A stretch of 64,000 nucleotides of DNA from Parus major (Eukaryota > Chordata > Aves > Passeriformes > Paridae): NCBI RefSeq assembly GCF_001522545.3, contig NC_031779.1:5469890-5533889 (forward strand), read 5' to 3'. The notes below the pieces were generated by a model. The model did not search any database and was not told where the DNA came from. It saw nothing but the letters and a program-made list of their open reading frames with translations. This document shows positions 20,901 to 34,233 of the stretch, piece by piece (position 1 is the stretch's first letter; every line of letters starts with the position of its first letter). Made by a program: the position numbers and the translations under genes.

Positions 20901-23900
20901 TCAGGGGAAATATTCTCAAGACCTGTTCTGCACCAGACTGACGGGATGCCCTACGCTCCCTCTTCTCACTCCAAAATGTACTTCAAAAATGAAAGAAAAG
21001 AAGGATACATCACTAGCAGCTAATTAGTACTTCCTATTATACCTGCTATTGCTGATTCCAAATTAAGTAAAAATACAGAGCACTTTCCTACTGGGTGACC
21101 ACCTTCACAGAATCCCCTGCACTCTGACATTTAATGAACTGTGGCAATGCAGTATTGTCTGTAACAAAAGGATTTGCTCAGTACAGAGTACTCTCTGCAC
21201 CACCTCTGCTTCCACCTTTACACTTTTCACCATCTCCCTACGAGGAAAAGCATTTGCATGAAACAAACACCAAAAATGTCACAGTATAAAGATATCCTTT
21301 AGGATTTGTTATATACTATATGCTATAATGCCGGATGCTATATGAATAATAAAGCATTACAACTTGTAAAACTGCAATATTCATAGAATTGCTCATGTAA
21401 GTTTTATATAAAATTAAAACTTTGATTTGTCATGGAAGCTTCTTCAATGATTAACATTTATCAACATCCAACAGTCAAAAGCTATCAGATGTCAGTGATG
21501 TCCTCGTTAATCCTTTTCCCCTGGGAAATGTCTTAAGGATCTGTAGGCTGCTATACTAAGCTCCCTTTCAGCACACAAAATTCATCCAGATATCTGCAAT
21601 GACAAAGTTCATACCAGATAATTTTTCTTAGTCTGGGAGGGACTGAACTTCTTGCCACTGAAAGAGATGGCTTTGTAGTTAGCAGTCAAACAAGCACTCA
21701 TAACCTCTTATCAGTATTTCTCTGGGCCTTCTCCTACTTTCACAAGTCTCCCTGCAAACTTAACGCTTGAAATTTAGTTATACAACTTGAATTTTCACTG
21801 ACTGATTAGGACAGATGATAAGAGAAACACTGCTCTTGCTCATCATTGTTTCTGTCACTTATTTTACCATACTGCCAACACAGTACTTAAAATCTTCTTT
21901 GGAAAGGCTGAAGAAACTGCCTTCTGGACACAGAAAAGCATCTCATTTACTCAGGAACAGTAAAATTCTCTCTAATGTGCTCTTTAAACCAGTCATGAAA
22001 CCCAAGATGGTAACATATGGTCTGCTAGGAATCACCTTGCCCTTCTCCAGTCTCAGCAGGCTAGGGCTTTGTAAAAATTTACATCTACTGAAAGGCATTA
22101 AATTTTAAGACCAAGGAAGACTTGTTCGGGTGTTCTCAGCCTTAAACCTTCTATTTGTCACCTGTTGCTCCTAGACAGATGAACTCACAGATGGGAGAGA
22201 CTGCAGATCAGAAATTATAAACCTTGAAAGCACTGAAGTACAGAAATAGCGTTGTAGAAATTCATTGTTGCCATTTCTCCCGTTCCCAGGGAAAATGGAG
22301 ACCATAATATCGATATTTATTGACTTCTTTTTCTTTTCAAGGGGCTCTGAAGGGGCAGCCATTGCACCCAGGAGCAGGAGCAAACCCACCCAGATGCAGG
22401 AGAAAACAAGTGAGCCATCAGTAACTTAAATTGAAGAAATACCAAAGTGGGGCACCAAATTCCACGAGCTACTACAGGTGTGGGAACTGCATGAGCTGAT
22501 GTTCTTGAAATGATGGAAAACTGAAAACAGAGTTTCTCCAGACCACATGCACTACTGAGCATCAGCAAGTCGTGCAGGTGCCATGTCCTGTCAGCTTCTG
22601 CACAGGCTCTGGTCATTCCACAGGCACTTCCCAGAGCACAGCCCAGCTTGGCACCTCTGAGCAGCACCCAGGGATGTGCAGAGCCAACAGCTCCATCCTG
22701 CCCAGGAATGCTGCCAGCCCTGCCTGCTCCTCCCAGCTCCCCATCACCACCACCTCCAGCCATTCAGGACCAAGGCTGTTCTGTGGTCCCCAGGAGAAGG
22801 AGAATTTAAACAAGTGCAAAAGGCACATGAGCAGCTGGCACGTGATCTGTACAAAACACTGTGCCAAAATACTGCAAGAAGAGGTAGGAGAGGAAGAAAA
22901 AGAAAAGAAGCAGCTACTACTCCATTTAGGGTGACTGATTAAAGAAAAAAAATGACAGGTCGTTTTTAATTCCTTGCTGGCAGTAGCTAGTCTCATTTCA
23001 CTGCCTTTAATTTCTCCTTAGGTCTATCTGCAAGTTTAATAAAGTCTTTATGCATGCTCAGGACTTGTTCACTTAATTGAGTGAAACTAGAAGCCACAGT
23101 TATGCCAGAAGGTTTTATTAGGATATTAGAGAATAATCAGCAATCTTTTCCCAACCTATCCCCAATTAGATTGCACAAAGATTCAGATGATGTTATATTT
23201 AACTGCAGGCTTACTACACTGTCCACTGCAGTCCTTAAAATCAGTCAGACATGAAAAACGTCCCAAGTACAGGGTCTCCCCACTCAAGGAAATAAAGGAA
23301 AGAAGTTAAAAAACCTGTTAACATTGGTATTACCACTGCAATGTAGTCCAAGAAATTCCAGCCCACAAAGCTGCGCTTGTATTTACAACCTCCCCCAATG
23401 AGTCCATGTTACATTTAAGACGAATTGGAAAATATACTTGTTGCAAACCGTGCTGCTGTGCCAGTGTTACATGGTGGGGTATTTTTCAGCTGTGTAAACT
23501 CACTAAGAAATCCACTTGTCTTTCCAGTCAATCCCTGTTTTCTAGTATGCTGATAATACACCCTGATCCTTTAGTCACTGGTACACTACTTGCAACATTG
23601 CTTCTAAATTGTTTTGAAGGTAGAGCTTTCTCGTTCAGGCTTCTAAAAATGGACTTTACCCCCCACTTAGCAGCTGAATAATTACTGGCTCCATGTTGTC
23701 TGGGGGCTGGTTTCAAAAGCAGGAAAAATTTGGCAAGATGTTCCACTGTCAGTTTAGGCTTTCTTCACACTTCCTCCCCTGAATCGACATATTCCTCATC
23801 ATTTTCCCCTTTCTTTTCCATTCTTTATTATACTTGATAGTCATCCTCTGCTTGTGTTATGCTCCCTTATTCTGAACTTCTCTACCCAGCTACCATTAAC

Positions 23901-24567
23901 TATTTTTAGGACTTGATATGTTTACATCCTCTCTTAAGATCACTTAAGCAGAACAAAGGGCAATTTTAAGCAATGAACTGAACTCTGAAGATGAGAAACA
24001 GGGTGGAGCAGGCCCACGCTGTTTTAGGAAAGGCAATTTGGAAACTGGGAACAAAAAGCTCCGTTCCTAAATGACTGGAGCCTGCACGAGGGCGTTTGAT
24101 AACAGCGGCATCTTGCTCACGCTGCTCTGAACAGACTGACTGTGCAGTCCCTCCAGACCAAATACCTGCTCCAACAGAGCAGAGCAGCAAACTGCTTCTA
24201 GCTGGAACAGCTGGTAATGCAATACCCAAACCTCCACCACACTTTCCCTGATAGGCTCCCACTTCACTAGAGCCTGCAGTTTTTAATTCCTTGCACTAGA
24301 GCTAAGGGAAAACTAGGTGACCTTGGCAACACCTCAGCATCCCACCCATACAAAGTTCAAGAACAGCTGCAGAACAATGTTCAGTCAAAGACTGGCAAAA
24401 AAAAAATCTAACACAGATTTATCAGACTGGAAATGTAGTTAAACCATGTGTGAACATTATTCCCCTCTCTCAGACTTCAAGAACAGTTCACAGAGCCCAG
24501 AAATCATTTGTGGATAGTCTTGCAATTAAACAGTGCCATCAATCACCTCTGCCATGCAGAATTTTCA
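17998..24567. other. Non-coding DNA, no gene recognised
   Basis: AT-rich sequence with local GC-richer patches around 19000-19250 and 22560-22780. Long frames in the second patch (minus strand 22317-22763 and 22613-22996, plus strand 22572-22934) overlap each other and carry no recognisable motif. One splice-bounded open segment at 22342-22409 is noted under findings. No transposon was recognised. Confidence 0.45.
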
Positions 24568-24589
24568 TACACACACACACACACACACA
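24568..24589 (+). repeat. (AC)n dinucleotide microsatellite
   Basis: About eleven uninterrupted AC units follow TTTTCAT. This is a typical length-variable microsatellite. Confidence 0.95.
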
Positions 24590-26803
24590 TTTTCCTCAAA
24601 GGATGCTTCTGGAGAAGTTTTTGCTCTTAATATCTTGCTGTACTCAAAATAATTCATTTTGAATAAAGTTTGCCTTTATGATGACCATTTTTTTACACTA
24701 AATTTCAAATGCCCCCACTTGTACAGGCCTGGCACAAATCTCTATCTGAAAGCAGTAAAACTTTATCATTCTGCTGATGTGTTTTCAACCTGTCCTCTGC
24801 CTGACAAAATATAACCCTTGAAAGCAGACTCCATATGACTTGCCCCTCAACTATAGATCCTGTCAACTTGCATTATCCATGGTAACAGTAATATTTAAGA
24901 AACACCCTCCAGCAAAATGCTTACACTGTTTTTCTGGCTTGAGCTGAATAAATAGCAGATATCAACAGTACTTCAAACATATTTTAATGCTGATAAACAG
25001 CTCAAAGTGGATTTTTTTGTTTTTTAAAACCTATTAATAGTTTACATCACATTCTTTACTTTCATTCAAAACCTGTATTTTTAATATTAAAATGATTTTA
25101 TGCTTAGTAGCAGCCAGTTGTAGGAAGAAAAGTAAAGGAAATTAGGAAAGGTAAACAGTTGAAAGGGCTAGGCTATTTCTTCTGCCATCAAAGTACAGTT
25201 AACCGTTTTTTATTTCATCTTAAAATGCACTTTTGACTGCCTCTGCCAAGTGTCAGTTTACTGAGGAAAATCTGCACACAAATCTTTGTAACTTACATTT
25301 TAAAGTCATCCATGTGTTTTAATGACAAAGACAACAGAACTGCAACCTGGAAAGACACTGGAAATACACAATGTTAATTGATTATCACGCCAAACTGATC
25401 TTTCCAGATGAAGTAAAAGCAAGATCTGACAAATGCATGTAGCTCCTGATTACTAACAGCCTCCAGTGAAATGATGACATGACTACATGGCTTCCTTTTA
25501 CAAGCTCATTTACAATATGCTTTGTGATGATATTTAAACAGTAGCTAGTGCCAAATGGGAAATGCTGATTATATTGGTAGTCTTCTTCAAAATAAGGAAG
25601 TACAGGTTCATCCTTGTTTTAGGTTTCCTGGGAAGATAAACTTGCTTTATCATCTTGTCTACCTGCTACCTCTACCTAACAGTAGATTGAAACCCTGAGG
25701 AATATGGAGGACAAGTAGCTGTGAATTATGTAGTTTAAAGGCTATCATTATGGGGAAATACATGGCAGTAAGAGGTGTAGGGAATTCAGGCATTAACTCA
25801 CAGAAAATGGTAGATCAGTATTTCTGCTGCTCAAGGAAAAGCTTTTTCCCAGCTGTCAAACTTTGGAGAATATTTTGGTTTTATTCATTCCATGAGGGTA
25901 AATAAAAAACAATGTTATTTTTCATCTCTTTTCCAAAACTCTGACAAACTGAAGTGCAAACCTACATATACAGGAATGCAAACAAAACTGAATAGCAGCA
26001 GAATTCTCCTATCCAGGAAGCCTACCACAGGCTTCACTCATTACTGCTGCAACAGATATAATCCAGTGCTAAGGAAAAACAGAAGAGATGTAGAATGAGA
26101 ATTGCTATCTTTACTGGAAACAGCAAAAAAATTACTTTATCTGCATATATGGATAATGTGGAATCAATTTTACACAGCATCAAATGACAAAAAGAACCAC
26201 AGTTCCTCAGCAGAAGTCTGACATTAGTACCTTGAAGTCTAAAAGTAAAATCCAGCTTTGAATGGGAGCACACATGCTTTGGAAAGTCCACAGTAGGTTT
26301 GTTTGTATGCTGGCCAAAACAGGTCCCCAAATGCAATCTGTTCCAGCTAAAGCAGAAACCATTTCTGCCTCATCTGTGCACAGGCTGGGCCAGGGAGGGA
26401 GCTGTGCACTTGTGACCCTCAAATACCTCCCCACAGCACCAGCCAAAAGGTGCAGCACACAGCCACTAAAAACACAGTGTTTCATATCATCTGGCTCACT
26501 TGGCTCTCATACTTTGCAAATTCTATTGCAAAAAAGAAACAGTGGAATGAAATACATTCAAGTATACATTAGAAAGCTAGTAGGCATCATTTACAGACAG
26601 TGTGTGTTATTACAGGCTCCAAAGATACGTAAAACATCTTGCATTCATAGTCTTGACATGAAAAGGCTAAAACATGGTATTTTTGCCTGAAACTTTGCTA
26701 ACAACAACACATAGTTGCTTCAGTTTAAAAATATCCCTTCTACATTCTCTTTTGAAAAAACTATAAATAGCCTGTAAAAAAAAAAACAAAGCAACTTTAA
26801 CAT

Positions 26804-26829
26804 CTCTGTTATTTGAACAAATAACAGAG
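26804..26829. repeat. Perfect 11-bp inverted repeat with 4-base loop
   Basis: CTCTGTTATTT and its exact reverse complement AAATAACAGAG flank the loop GAAC. The arms would form a perfect hairpin in DNA or RNA. It is not part of a recognised transposon or RNA gene and has no U-run suggesting a terminator. Confidence 0.9.
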
Positions 26830-26922
26830 TAATTCAACATTAGGCGTGGACTTAAGGTCGCAAATTTCAAAGACTATAAGGAAAACAGAAAATTGAGGAC
26901 AAAACCTTGCATGAAACATGCA

Positions 26923-26941
26923 GAAGGAAGGAAGGAAGGAG
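26923..26941 (+). repeat. (GAAG)n tetranucleotide microsatellite
   Basis: About four to five AAGG/GAAG units follow ATGCA. It is short and uninterrupted. Confidence 0.85.
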
Positions 26942-27679
26942 CAAATATCCTCTTGCTAATAAATTGCTACCATCAGCAGACAGTGCATAAATCAGCACTG
27001 CTCAACTGTGAAGATTTCTGGATTATATATCAGAGTTTTTAACAATTTGCTTACATAGCTCAGCCAGTTCAGAGTTAAGAAAGAAGCCTCTTGTCAAATA
27101 ATTCCATTGGACCTGTTCCTGCTGCTACTGATGCCAATAGGAGTGTTGCCCTAGAATTCAGGAAGAGCAGGACAGGATCCAAAGTTGTGGTGTGATCAGT
27201 TTTACTGTTTATATTAGTGCTGTAACTATCAGTCTCCAAGTGGAGATGATGCTACCAATGGTAATGAGACTTACCAACACCAATTCCATTTGCAGCCTGG
27301 CCTTCATCCAAGACATCTACAGCAGTGAAGTAAATTACATTCAGGCAAATTAAAGAATCCATCCACTAATCAGATTTTAACTTTTATTTTCATCAAAAAG
27401 TTTCCATCAATGGAACTTTTATTCTAACACAGTCCTAAAAATTTACTCACTAAAGTGATCTTTTGAAAATCTCATCTATAGATGCATGCACGGAAATTCT
27501 TCTTGAAAATGTTAACTTTCTTCTGATTCCAGTCTGCCACATAGGTTTAGAAGAAAACTGTTTCTAAATTAGTTCAAAACCTTTACTGTGACTTGATGGT
27601 GACATAGCATATTAAACAGGTTTTGATAGGAGGAAATGTTGTATCACCACTTTGCAGTTTCTCCTAGTAAACTTCACCA

Positions 27680-28990
27680 GAGAATCAGAGAATCAATTAG
27701 AGAAGGGCTGGGGTTGGAAGGGACTTCTGGAGATCATCCAGTTCAACCTCCCTGCTAAAGCAGTTTCAACTAGAACAGGTTGCATAGGATCAATTCCAGG
27801 TGTGTTTTAAATATCTCTAGAGAAGGCAACCGCACAACCTCTTTGGGCAGCGTGTGCCAGTTCTCAGCCATCCTCAAAGTAAAGGATTTTTTCTTCATAT
27901 TCAGATGGACCTTGTGTTAAAGTTTGTGCCTGCTGCCCCCTGTTCTCTTGCTGGGTACCACTGAAAGGAGTTTGCCCTGTCTTGTGACACCTTCTTCACA
28001 CATTTGCATGCACAGATGAGGTCCCCTCTCAGGGCTGAACAGGCACAGCTCCCTCAGCTTTTCCTCACAGGAGAGATGCTGCAGTCCCTTCATCACCTTT
28101 GTGCCCTCTGCTGGACCCCTGCAGATGCTCCACATCTGTGTGTCCTGAGGAGCCCAGAACTGGGCACAGCACTCCAGAGTGGCCTCACCAGGGCTGAGGA
28201 GAGGGGCAGGATCACATCCCTGGCCTGCTGGCACTGCTCTTCCTGATGCACCCCAGGATCCCATCGGCACTGATCCCTGGGGACACTGCTGACTACAGAC
28301 CTCCAACCAGACTCTGTCCTGCTGAACACAACCCTGGAGCTCTGCCATTAAGCCACTCCCCAATCCCCCTCACTGCCCGCTCATCTAACCCACACTTTTG
28401 AGCTAGAAGTATGTTATGGGGGGAGAGGTTCAAATGCCTTGCTGAAGTCAAGGTAGACAACAGCCACTGCTCTCTCTTCATCTACCCAGCCAGTCAAGCC
28501 ACCCTAGAAAGCCAGCAAATTAGACAAACATGATTTTCCCTTGGTGAATGTATATGGAATACTCCTCATAGCCCCTTCTGCCTCCACATGCTTAGAAATG
28601 ACATCCAGGATGTGTTGTTATCACCTTTCCAGGGATAGTGCTGAGACTGACTGGCCTGTAGTTTTCTGGGTCCTCCTTCCTGCCTTTACTGAAAACTGGA
28701 ATGACATTTTCTTTCCTGCGGTCCTCAGGCTCTCCTGTTCTCCATGACAAAGGTGATGTGGAATGACATAGCAATAACATTCATTATCTCCCTCAGAACT
28801 CATTAGTGCATCCCATCAGAGCTCATGCACTTGTGCGTGTCAGGTTTGCCTAAATGATCTCTAACCCAATCTTCCTACACCAATGTTAAATTGTCCTTTC
28901 TCCAGACTTTCTCTCTTGCCTCCAGGGTCTGTGATTCCTGGGGAGTGGTCTTAGCAGTACAGACTGAGGAAAAGAAATTTTCCCTGGTTT
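27680..28990 (-). mobile_element. CR1 LINE, 5'-truncated, internal deletion
   Basis: The + strand shows the antisense CR1 3' end (AGAATCAGAGAATCAATTAG, then GTTGGAAGGGACTTCTGGAG and ATCATCCAGTTCAACCTCC), so the element lies on the minus strand with its 3' end at 27680. Further in, the minus strand encodes reverse-transcriptase relics: VIPVFSKGRKEDPENYRPVS-LSTIPGKV at about 28625-28711, AVVYLDFSKAF at about 28431-28464, and an SSVPRDQC remnant of the VPQGS motif near 28265-28290. At about 28250-28256 the sequence jumps from just after VPQGS to the 3' region (GGTGCATCAGGAAGAGCAGT), so the catalytic FADD segment is missing. Stops and frameshifts occur throughout. It is a dead copy. Confidence 0.9.
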
Positions 28991-31900
28991 GCCATGACAG
29001 TTCCTGGCAGACCATGCTTTCTAACTAAATGACAGAGTTTCCAAAGCTAAGCTGTTTTTATGCTGCACAGTTAAACCATGTTTTGAACTGTATGCAAACA
29101 TTAAGCTAAACTGTCATTTAATTGTGGACTCAGACTCACAGGGATCATGCAAGTCACTGTTAGAAGGACCAGAGTTGTAATTAGCAACTGGCCTTGTGCA
29201 CCTTGTCTCCAACAGAGACACAGCTGCTCAGAGCAGTGTGGTGCTGTGTGGATCTGGGCAGGCTTGACAAGACCAAGGCACTTCTGCACAAGGATGTGGG
29301 ATGGATCTGACCCTTGAACTTCTGCCCAAACACCACACCCCAGCTTCCACGCAAAATGCTTTTTTGGCTAGCTTTAAGGAACACTAGGACAGACAGTTTT
29401 GTATGTTTTGATGTTCATAAATCTTAGAATGCCCCAGAATTTGAGTTTGCAGCAATGAAACACACACTTTGCTTTGCCCAGAAAGTGAAGAGTTATTTTT
29501 GATTGTGTTAAAAAATCATAAGTATAACTAAGTTAGACATTTTATAGGACTCCTACTCACCTCCTCAGCACCACATGCATCTTTCTCTTTATTTCATTTC
29601 TTGGCAGACCATCCTCTCCAGCTAAGAGGACATATTGTGTCGAAAACAAAACTGTCTTTGTACACCACATAACAAACTAACTTCTGAATTTGTATGAAAG
29701 TCACAGAGTTGACAGCTTAGGAGTTTAAATGATGGATTTTTACACCATTATGTAATTATTTCCACAAAATGAAACATTAATTCTGGGTAAAATCCTCAGG
29801 AACATTAAATCAGTTAACACATATACATACAGTGAAAGCCCTGAGGGCATACAATGTTAAAGAACATCATAATCTGTTCCGTTCCAACTCCACCCCTTTG
29901 GCATTAATTGGGAAGGAAGGTGAGATCTTTCAGAGTAAGTAAACTGGGGATTCCCTACTGATTGAGAAACACTGAGGTGATGAAAAAATGACATATTTGG
30001 CACCATGCCACCACACCATGGCTTAGCTAATACAGAAAGCAGCAGCCCTGGGATGCAATACAGGTTCCAGCACCGTGTATGACTCTCCTTCACTACTGAT
30101 ACACAAACAAGCATCCAGTTTGAAGTTTTCACTTTCATTTTCTCTTGATTTCCCTGTTCTTCATGCTGTCTATTCAGTTTGTTCAGAATAAAAACTGCTT
30201 TGTGGTCATAATATAACTGTGTCTTAATGACTGTGCAGCCTCAAGACAGAACATATAGAAGGCTTACACATATATAAATTAAGCTCTCTGTTTTCTAGAC
30301 AGTGCTTTAGCTGTTTTTCCTGCTAAAAAAATTAATGGGAAACATCACCAAAATAAATGAGTGTTTAAGAAACAGTTAATTCTCCCACTCACTCACTATC
30401 TGCAACCAATTAAAAGCTTTCAGATGAAGAGAATTTGTTTGCAAACAGTTTTTAAGACACATCCTTAACCTGCCCAAGAGCTTTTGTATCTCTGTTTACT
30501 CCCCTGCCTGTCAAGGGGAACTGTGGTCTGCTGATATCAAACATACATGAAACACTTTTGCAGCACTTCTTAAAAGCTGATTTCAACTTCCCATTCCCAA
30601 AGCCTGCTCTTTTCAAGGCTGTCTCTGCATAGCAAATGTCTCATTCTAAGGGCAGTCAATTTTTATGTGTAATTATACTAAAAGCTGATATGTGATATTG
30701 GTGTTGATTATTAAATGTGACAAACATTTGGAGGATCCTGATCCAAGATTCTAGAAGTTAAGTTCAAAATAGCCTTTTACAATATCTTCCTGTACAGATA
30801 CTAAGTTACTTTTACCTTGCACTAAATCTGTCTGATGTCAAGCCATACCTCTTTTTGAGCATCTTCAATTTCCACTTGGTATCTCTAGGCTAAATAAATT
30901 TTTAATACCAGTATTGAAGGAAGTCAGCATTACTTTCTACTAGGAACCTCAGAAACTTCCGTGAAAGGTGCAGGCTGCTAATATGGTTTCAAAGGCTGGC
31001 CTGGGAGAACTTCTCCAGGGACTGCTGGTGAGTGACAGTTTCATGTGGGATTATATAAGCTTCAAAACCTAACTACAGTGCTGCCTGCAAATCTATCTTC
31101 TGAGAAGGACCAGAGTGCTTTAGTTCTCTTCAGTTTCACATTAGTTTCCCTTTTATGTTCTACTGCCAACAAAACAGTGTTTTTGCATTTGAGTAATTCT
31201 CATATTATGTTGGTTTCATTGCCCTTAGTAAGAAATTTACAGTGAAACAACAGTTTGTATTTTATGAGCACTTGAAAAACAGTAAAAGATGAAATTACAG
31301 TGTTTGTGAAAATATATTTAATAATGTCAATGACAAACCCCTCTGAAGAAACTGGAAAGCTCATTAAATGGAAGATTCTGAAACAGGCTAAGACAACTAT
31401 TTCTTATATGATTACGCTCCCTGCCTCTAGGACTTGTTTAATTTCAAGTGTCATGATTTAACAAAAGAGAAATGTGTGAGACTTGAAGTCACACTGCATA
31501 AAATAAGTTTACATAAGTTGGAACTCTCTCTTAATTCCACGGGGTTGGACTGAATCCTCACTGATTATTAGCACTTCCCATGCAGATACTAAAATAGCTC
31601 CATATGCCTGGATGTATTTGCAGAAATGCCTGAGGGGTCACTGCAGGAGTTATCTGAGCAGGTTCAGAGCAATGTTACACAGGCCCATGTACAGTGTTAA
31701 TATTGAACATCTTCACTCCCTTGACTTCCAGCAGCTCCACAGCCCAATACGAAAAAATATATAAGTTTACAAAGAAGTTGTATAAAGTTACAAACCTTAA
31801 ATTCTTTTGTGATGCTACAAAGAAACCTGCTTAAGCCTTTGGGACTGATGAACTCATCAATAATGAAAGGAAACTGTGATGGGTGAGATGTGACTGTGTA

Positions 31901-34109
31901 ATAACATCAGAACATGTAAATAAACTTTAACTGAGGTGTGCTTATCTTAAACAGAATAGCTAGGCATTAATTAATTCCATACATTAAGGCCATTTAACAT
32001 GAATTGCCAAAAGAACAGCAGAAGCCCCAATACAAATATTCTGTAAATATCCAGAAGACTTGGAGGTTCCTACAGTTTGTCTTATTTGGCCAGCTGGAAA
32101 GTATTAACAAAAAGAGAAGCAGAAAACCCCTTTGGCTGGAGAGAAAATGAGAGTGCCATTTCTCAGGGGCTGCTTCACAAACAGCTAAGAGAGAAGCTCT
32201 GCAGAGGACTCTGAAGAAGCTGGACTTACCATACTGATATGTACTGAAATAGCTTTTTCTCTTCTACAGACTGATATCCAGAGCCTCCTCCCCTGTGGTG
32301 TTCCTCATATAAATGAAAAAGCATGTCTATTTTGTCTCCATGCACACACATGTAAATTCCTGCATGCAGCATGTAAAACACAACACATCTTACAATTTTC
32401 ATCTTATTCTGCCATCAAAGGGGAGCACCACCACTGCAGCTACCCAAATACACCTACCCCTCACATGACACTTGAACCAATAAAGTTATTTGCATTTATA
32501 GTACTGAAACATCTAATAACACAGTGAGAATCAAGCCTGCCTCAAACAGCCTACCACCTAAATAGGAAAGAAAAAAAAACCAGAGATATCAAACCATTTG
32601 GACAAGTGGCAGAGAAGATGAAAATAAATAAATTACAAAAAATGGGTTATTTACTCTTAATGCCTTCACCAAGGTTCTGCTTCCTCACATGAAAATGATC
32701 TTCCCCTAGAGCCCTGATACCATATAGCAAAGACAGAGTTAGCTTTCAATAAAGCTATTTTTTCTTAAACAGGGCCACTGCCTTGAAGCTATGCTACTGA
32801 ATGGTCTTTAAATATGGAAGGAGTTGCATGCCCTAAGTAGAAATAGAAGCATAAGAAATCTAATGAAAATGTGAAGTATTCATCAGGGAAACGTGGAAAA
32901 GCTATCATAGCAGTTTCTTTAAATGGCTTTGTGAATTTTATTCTTAAAGATCAGTGAAATTAGTTACTTAGTAAACTTAACAACGGGTATAAAAATAGTC
33001 AGTAAAGAAATCGGAAACCCTCTCTTTAAAAAAAATAATTTTGTGAGGATTTTTTTTCAGTAATGATGACTTTCAATGCTCTATAATTTCTCTTGCTTTC
33101 CTTCTCATTGGTGATCTTTAGCACTAACTGCAGCAGAGTTGCCCCTAAATTATACTGCTGTGAACTGATGGAGATCCAAGGCCTACACATGATGCATTCA
33201 AAGTTCTTCAATTCAATGCCCCTGTGGCAAGGTAAAAGGTAGAAATGTGCTAAAAAGAACTCGATTGACAACCTACTATTTGGGAATTAATTCATTCTTA
33301 ATTCAGTCTTAAAAATCCTTGGGTTTTGCAGCTTCATGGATCTGGCCATTAAAGCAAAGTGTTATTTTCTCCTGGAGTAAGCAGGAAAAGAATAAGAATC
33401 TGGTGAAACTGAAGAGTCAGAGGAGTATCACCCTACTAACAAAAAAAGACTGCTGCCCTTATTCTGTGTAACTCAGTTCAAAAACTTCACTACAGTATTG
33501 TATCCACCTTCAGAGAAGCAAAAGAGGATGAATGATTTCTGAAGCATGGGATCATTGACTTTGCTAACAGGAAAATACACAACTTCAGTTCACGGTTTGG
33601 CATTTTTCAGTTTAAACACCAAGAGGGAACATGGTTAAAAGAATGGGAGTTAAAATGCTGAAAAAGATGAAGTCTCTGGTAAACTCAGCTTAATCACAGG
33701 GTCAGTTTAGGGGCATTCCCTCTAATTTGATCTTTCATTTCTCTCAGATAAACAAGCCTAATTACTTCTCTCCTTCAGGATAAATTGAGGGAATTATGGT
33801 ACTTAATTTAAAGCTACTGCTTCATCTTAATAGTCTCTTGGTATGAAGAGACTTCAAAATTGTTAATATCTATACTGTCAGTAAGCCAAAGGCTTCCTCA
33901 GACTCTTAACAGCAGCAACCACTGATTCTCTTGTCATATTTCAAAAGCCAAACCAGAGATGACTAGTTTAAATTTAAGACTCCCAGTGGAATTACCTCTT
34001 TCATCTATGCTACGATGTGAGTAGCTCTGCTATTATAAGCTCCTCAAAGTAGTCTTTGTAAAGCCAGAGCACTTTATAAATGTCAGGTTTAACTGAACTC
34101 TGAATCTGT
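28991..34109. other. Non-coding DNA, no gene recognised
   Basis: AT-rich sequence with only short, unsupported open frames. The phrase TGGCAGACCAT recurs near 29006 and 29604 in partly similar context, which is too short to call a duplication. No repeat family, RNA gene or splice-flanked exon is convincing. Confidence 0.5.
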
Positions 34110-34233
34110 ATTTTGTTTTGTTTGTTTGGATTTTTGGGTGGGGTTTTTTGTTTTGGGTTTTTGTTTGGTTGTTGTGTTTGTTTGTTTGTTTGTTTGTTGG
34201 GTTTTTTGTGTGGTTTGTTGTTGATGTTGTTTT
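34110..34233 (+). repeat. G/T-rich low-complexity tract with (TTTG)n core
   Basis: The + strand is almost purely T and G for about 120 bases, with a clean (GTTT)n core near 34175-34198. The Phe/Gly/Cys-rich open frame through it (34113-34307) is an artefact of composition. It is the strand complement in kind of the A/C tract at 17920-17997. Confidence 0.9.

Larger units (their letters stand above)
24590..27679. other. Non-coding DNA with small repeats
   Basis: No coding evidence. It contains an inverted repeat at 26804-26829, a GGAA-type microsatellite at 26923-26941 and a 12-base A run near 26775-26786. Otherwise it is unremarkable AT-rich sequence. Confidence 0.5.

Noticed and set aside
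22317..22996. Overlapping long frames on both strands
   Set aside because: Mutually overlapping frames in a GC-richer patch with no recognisable domain.
27917..28363. 148-codon minus-strand frame
   Set aside because: It lies within the deleted CR1 copy; it is decayed element sequence, not a host gene.
30975..31032. Plus-strand GTGCAG...CTG-GTGAGT candidate exon
   Set aside because: The sequence before the AG is purine-rich, so a functional acceptor is unlikely.
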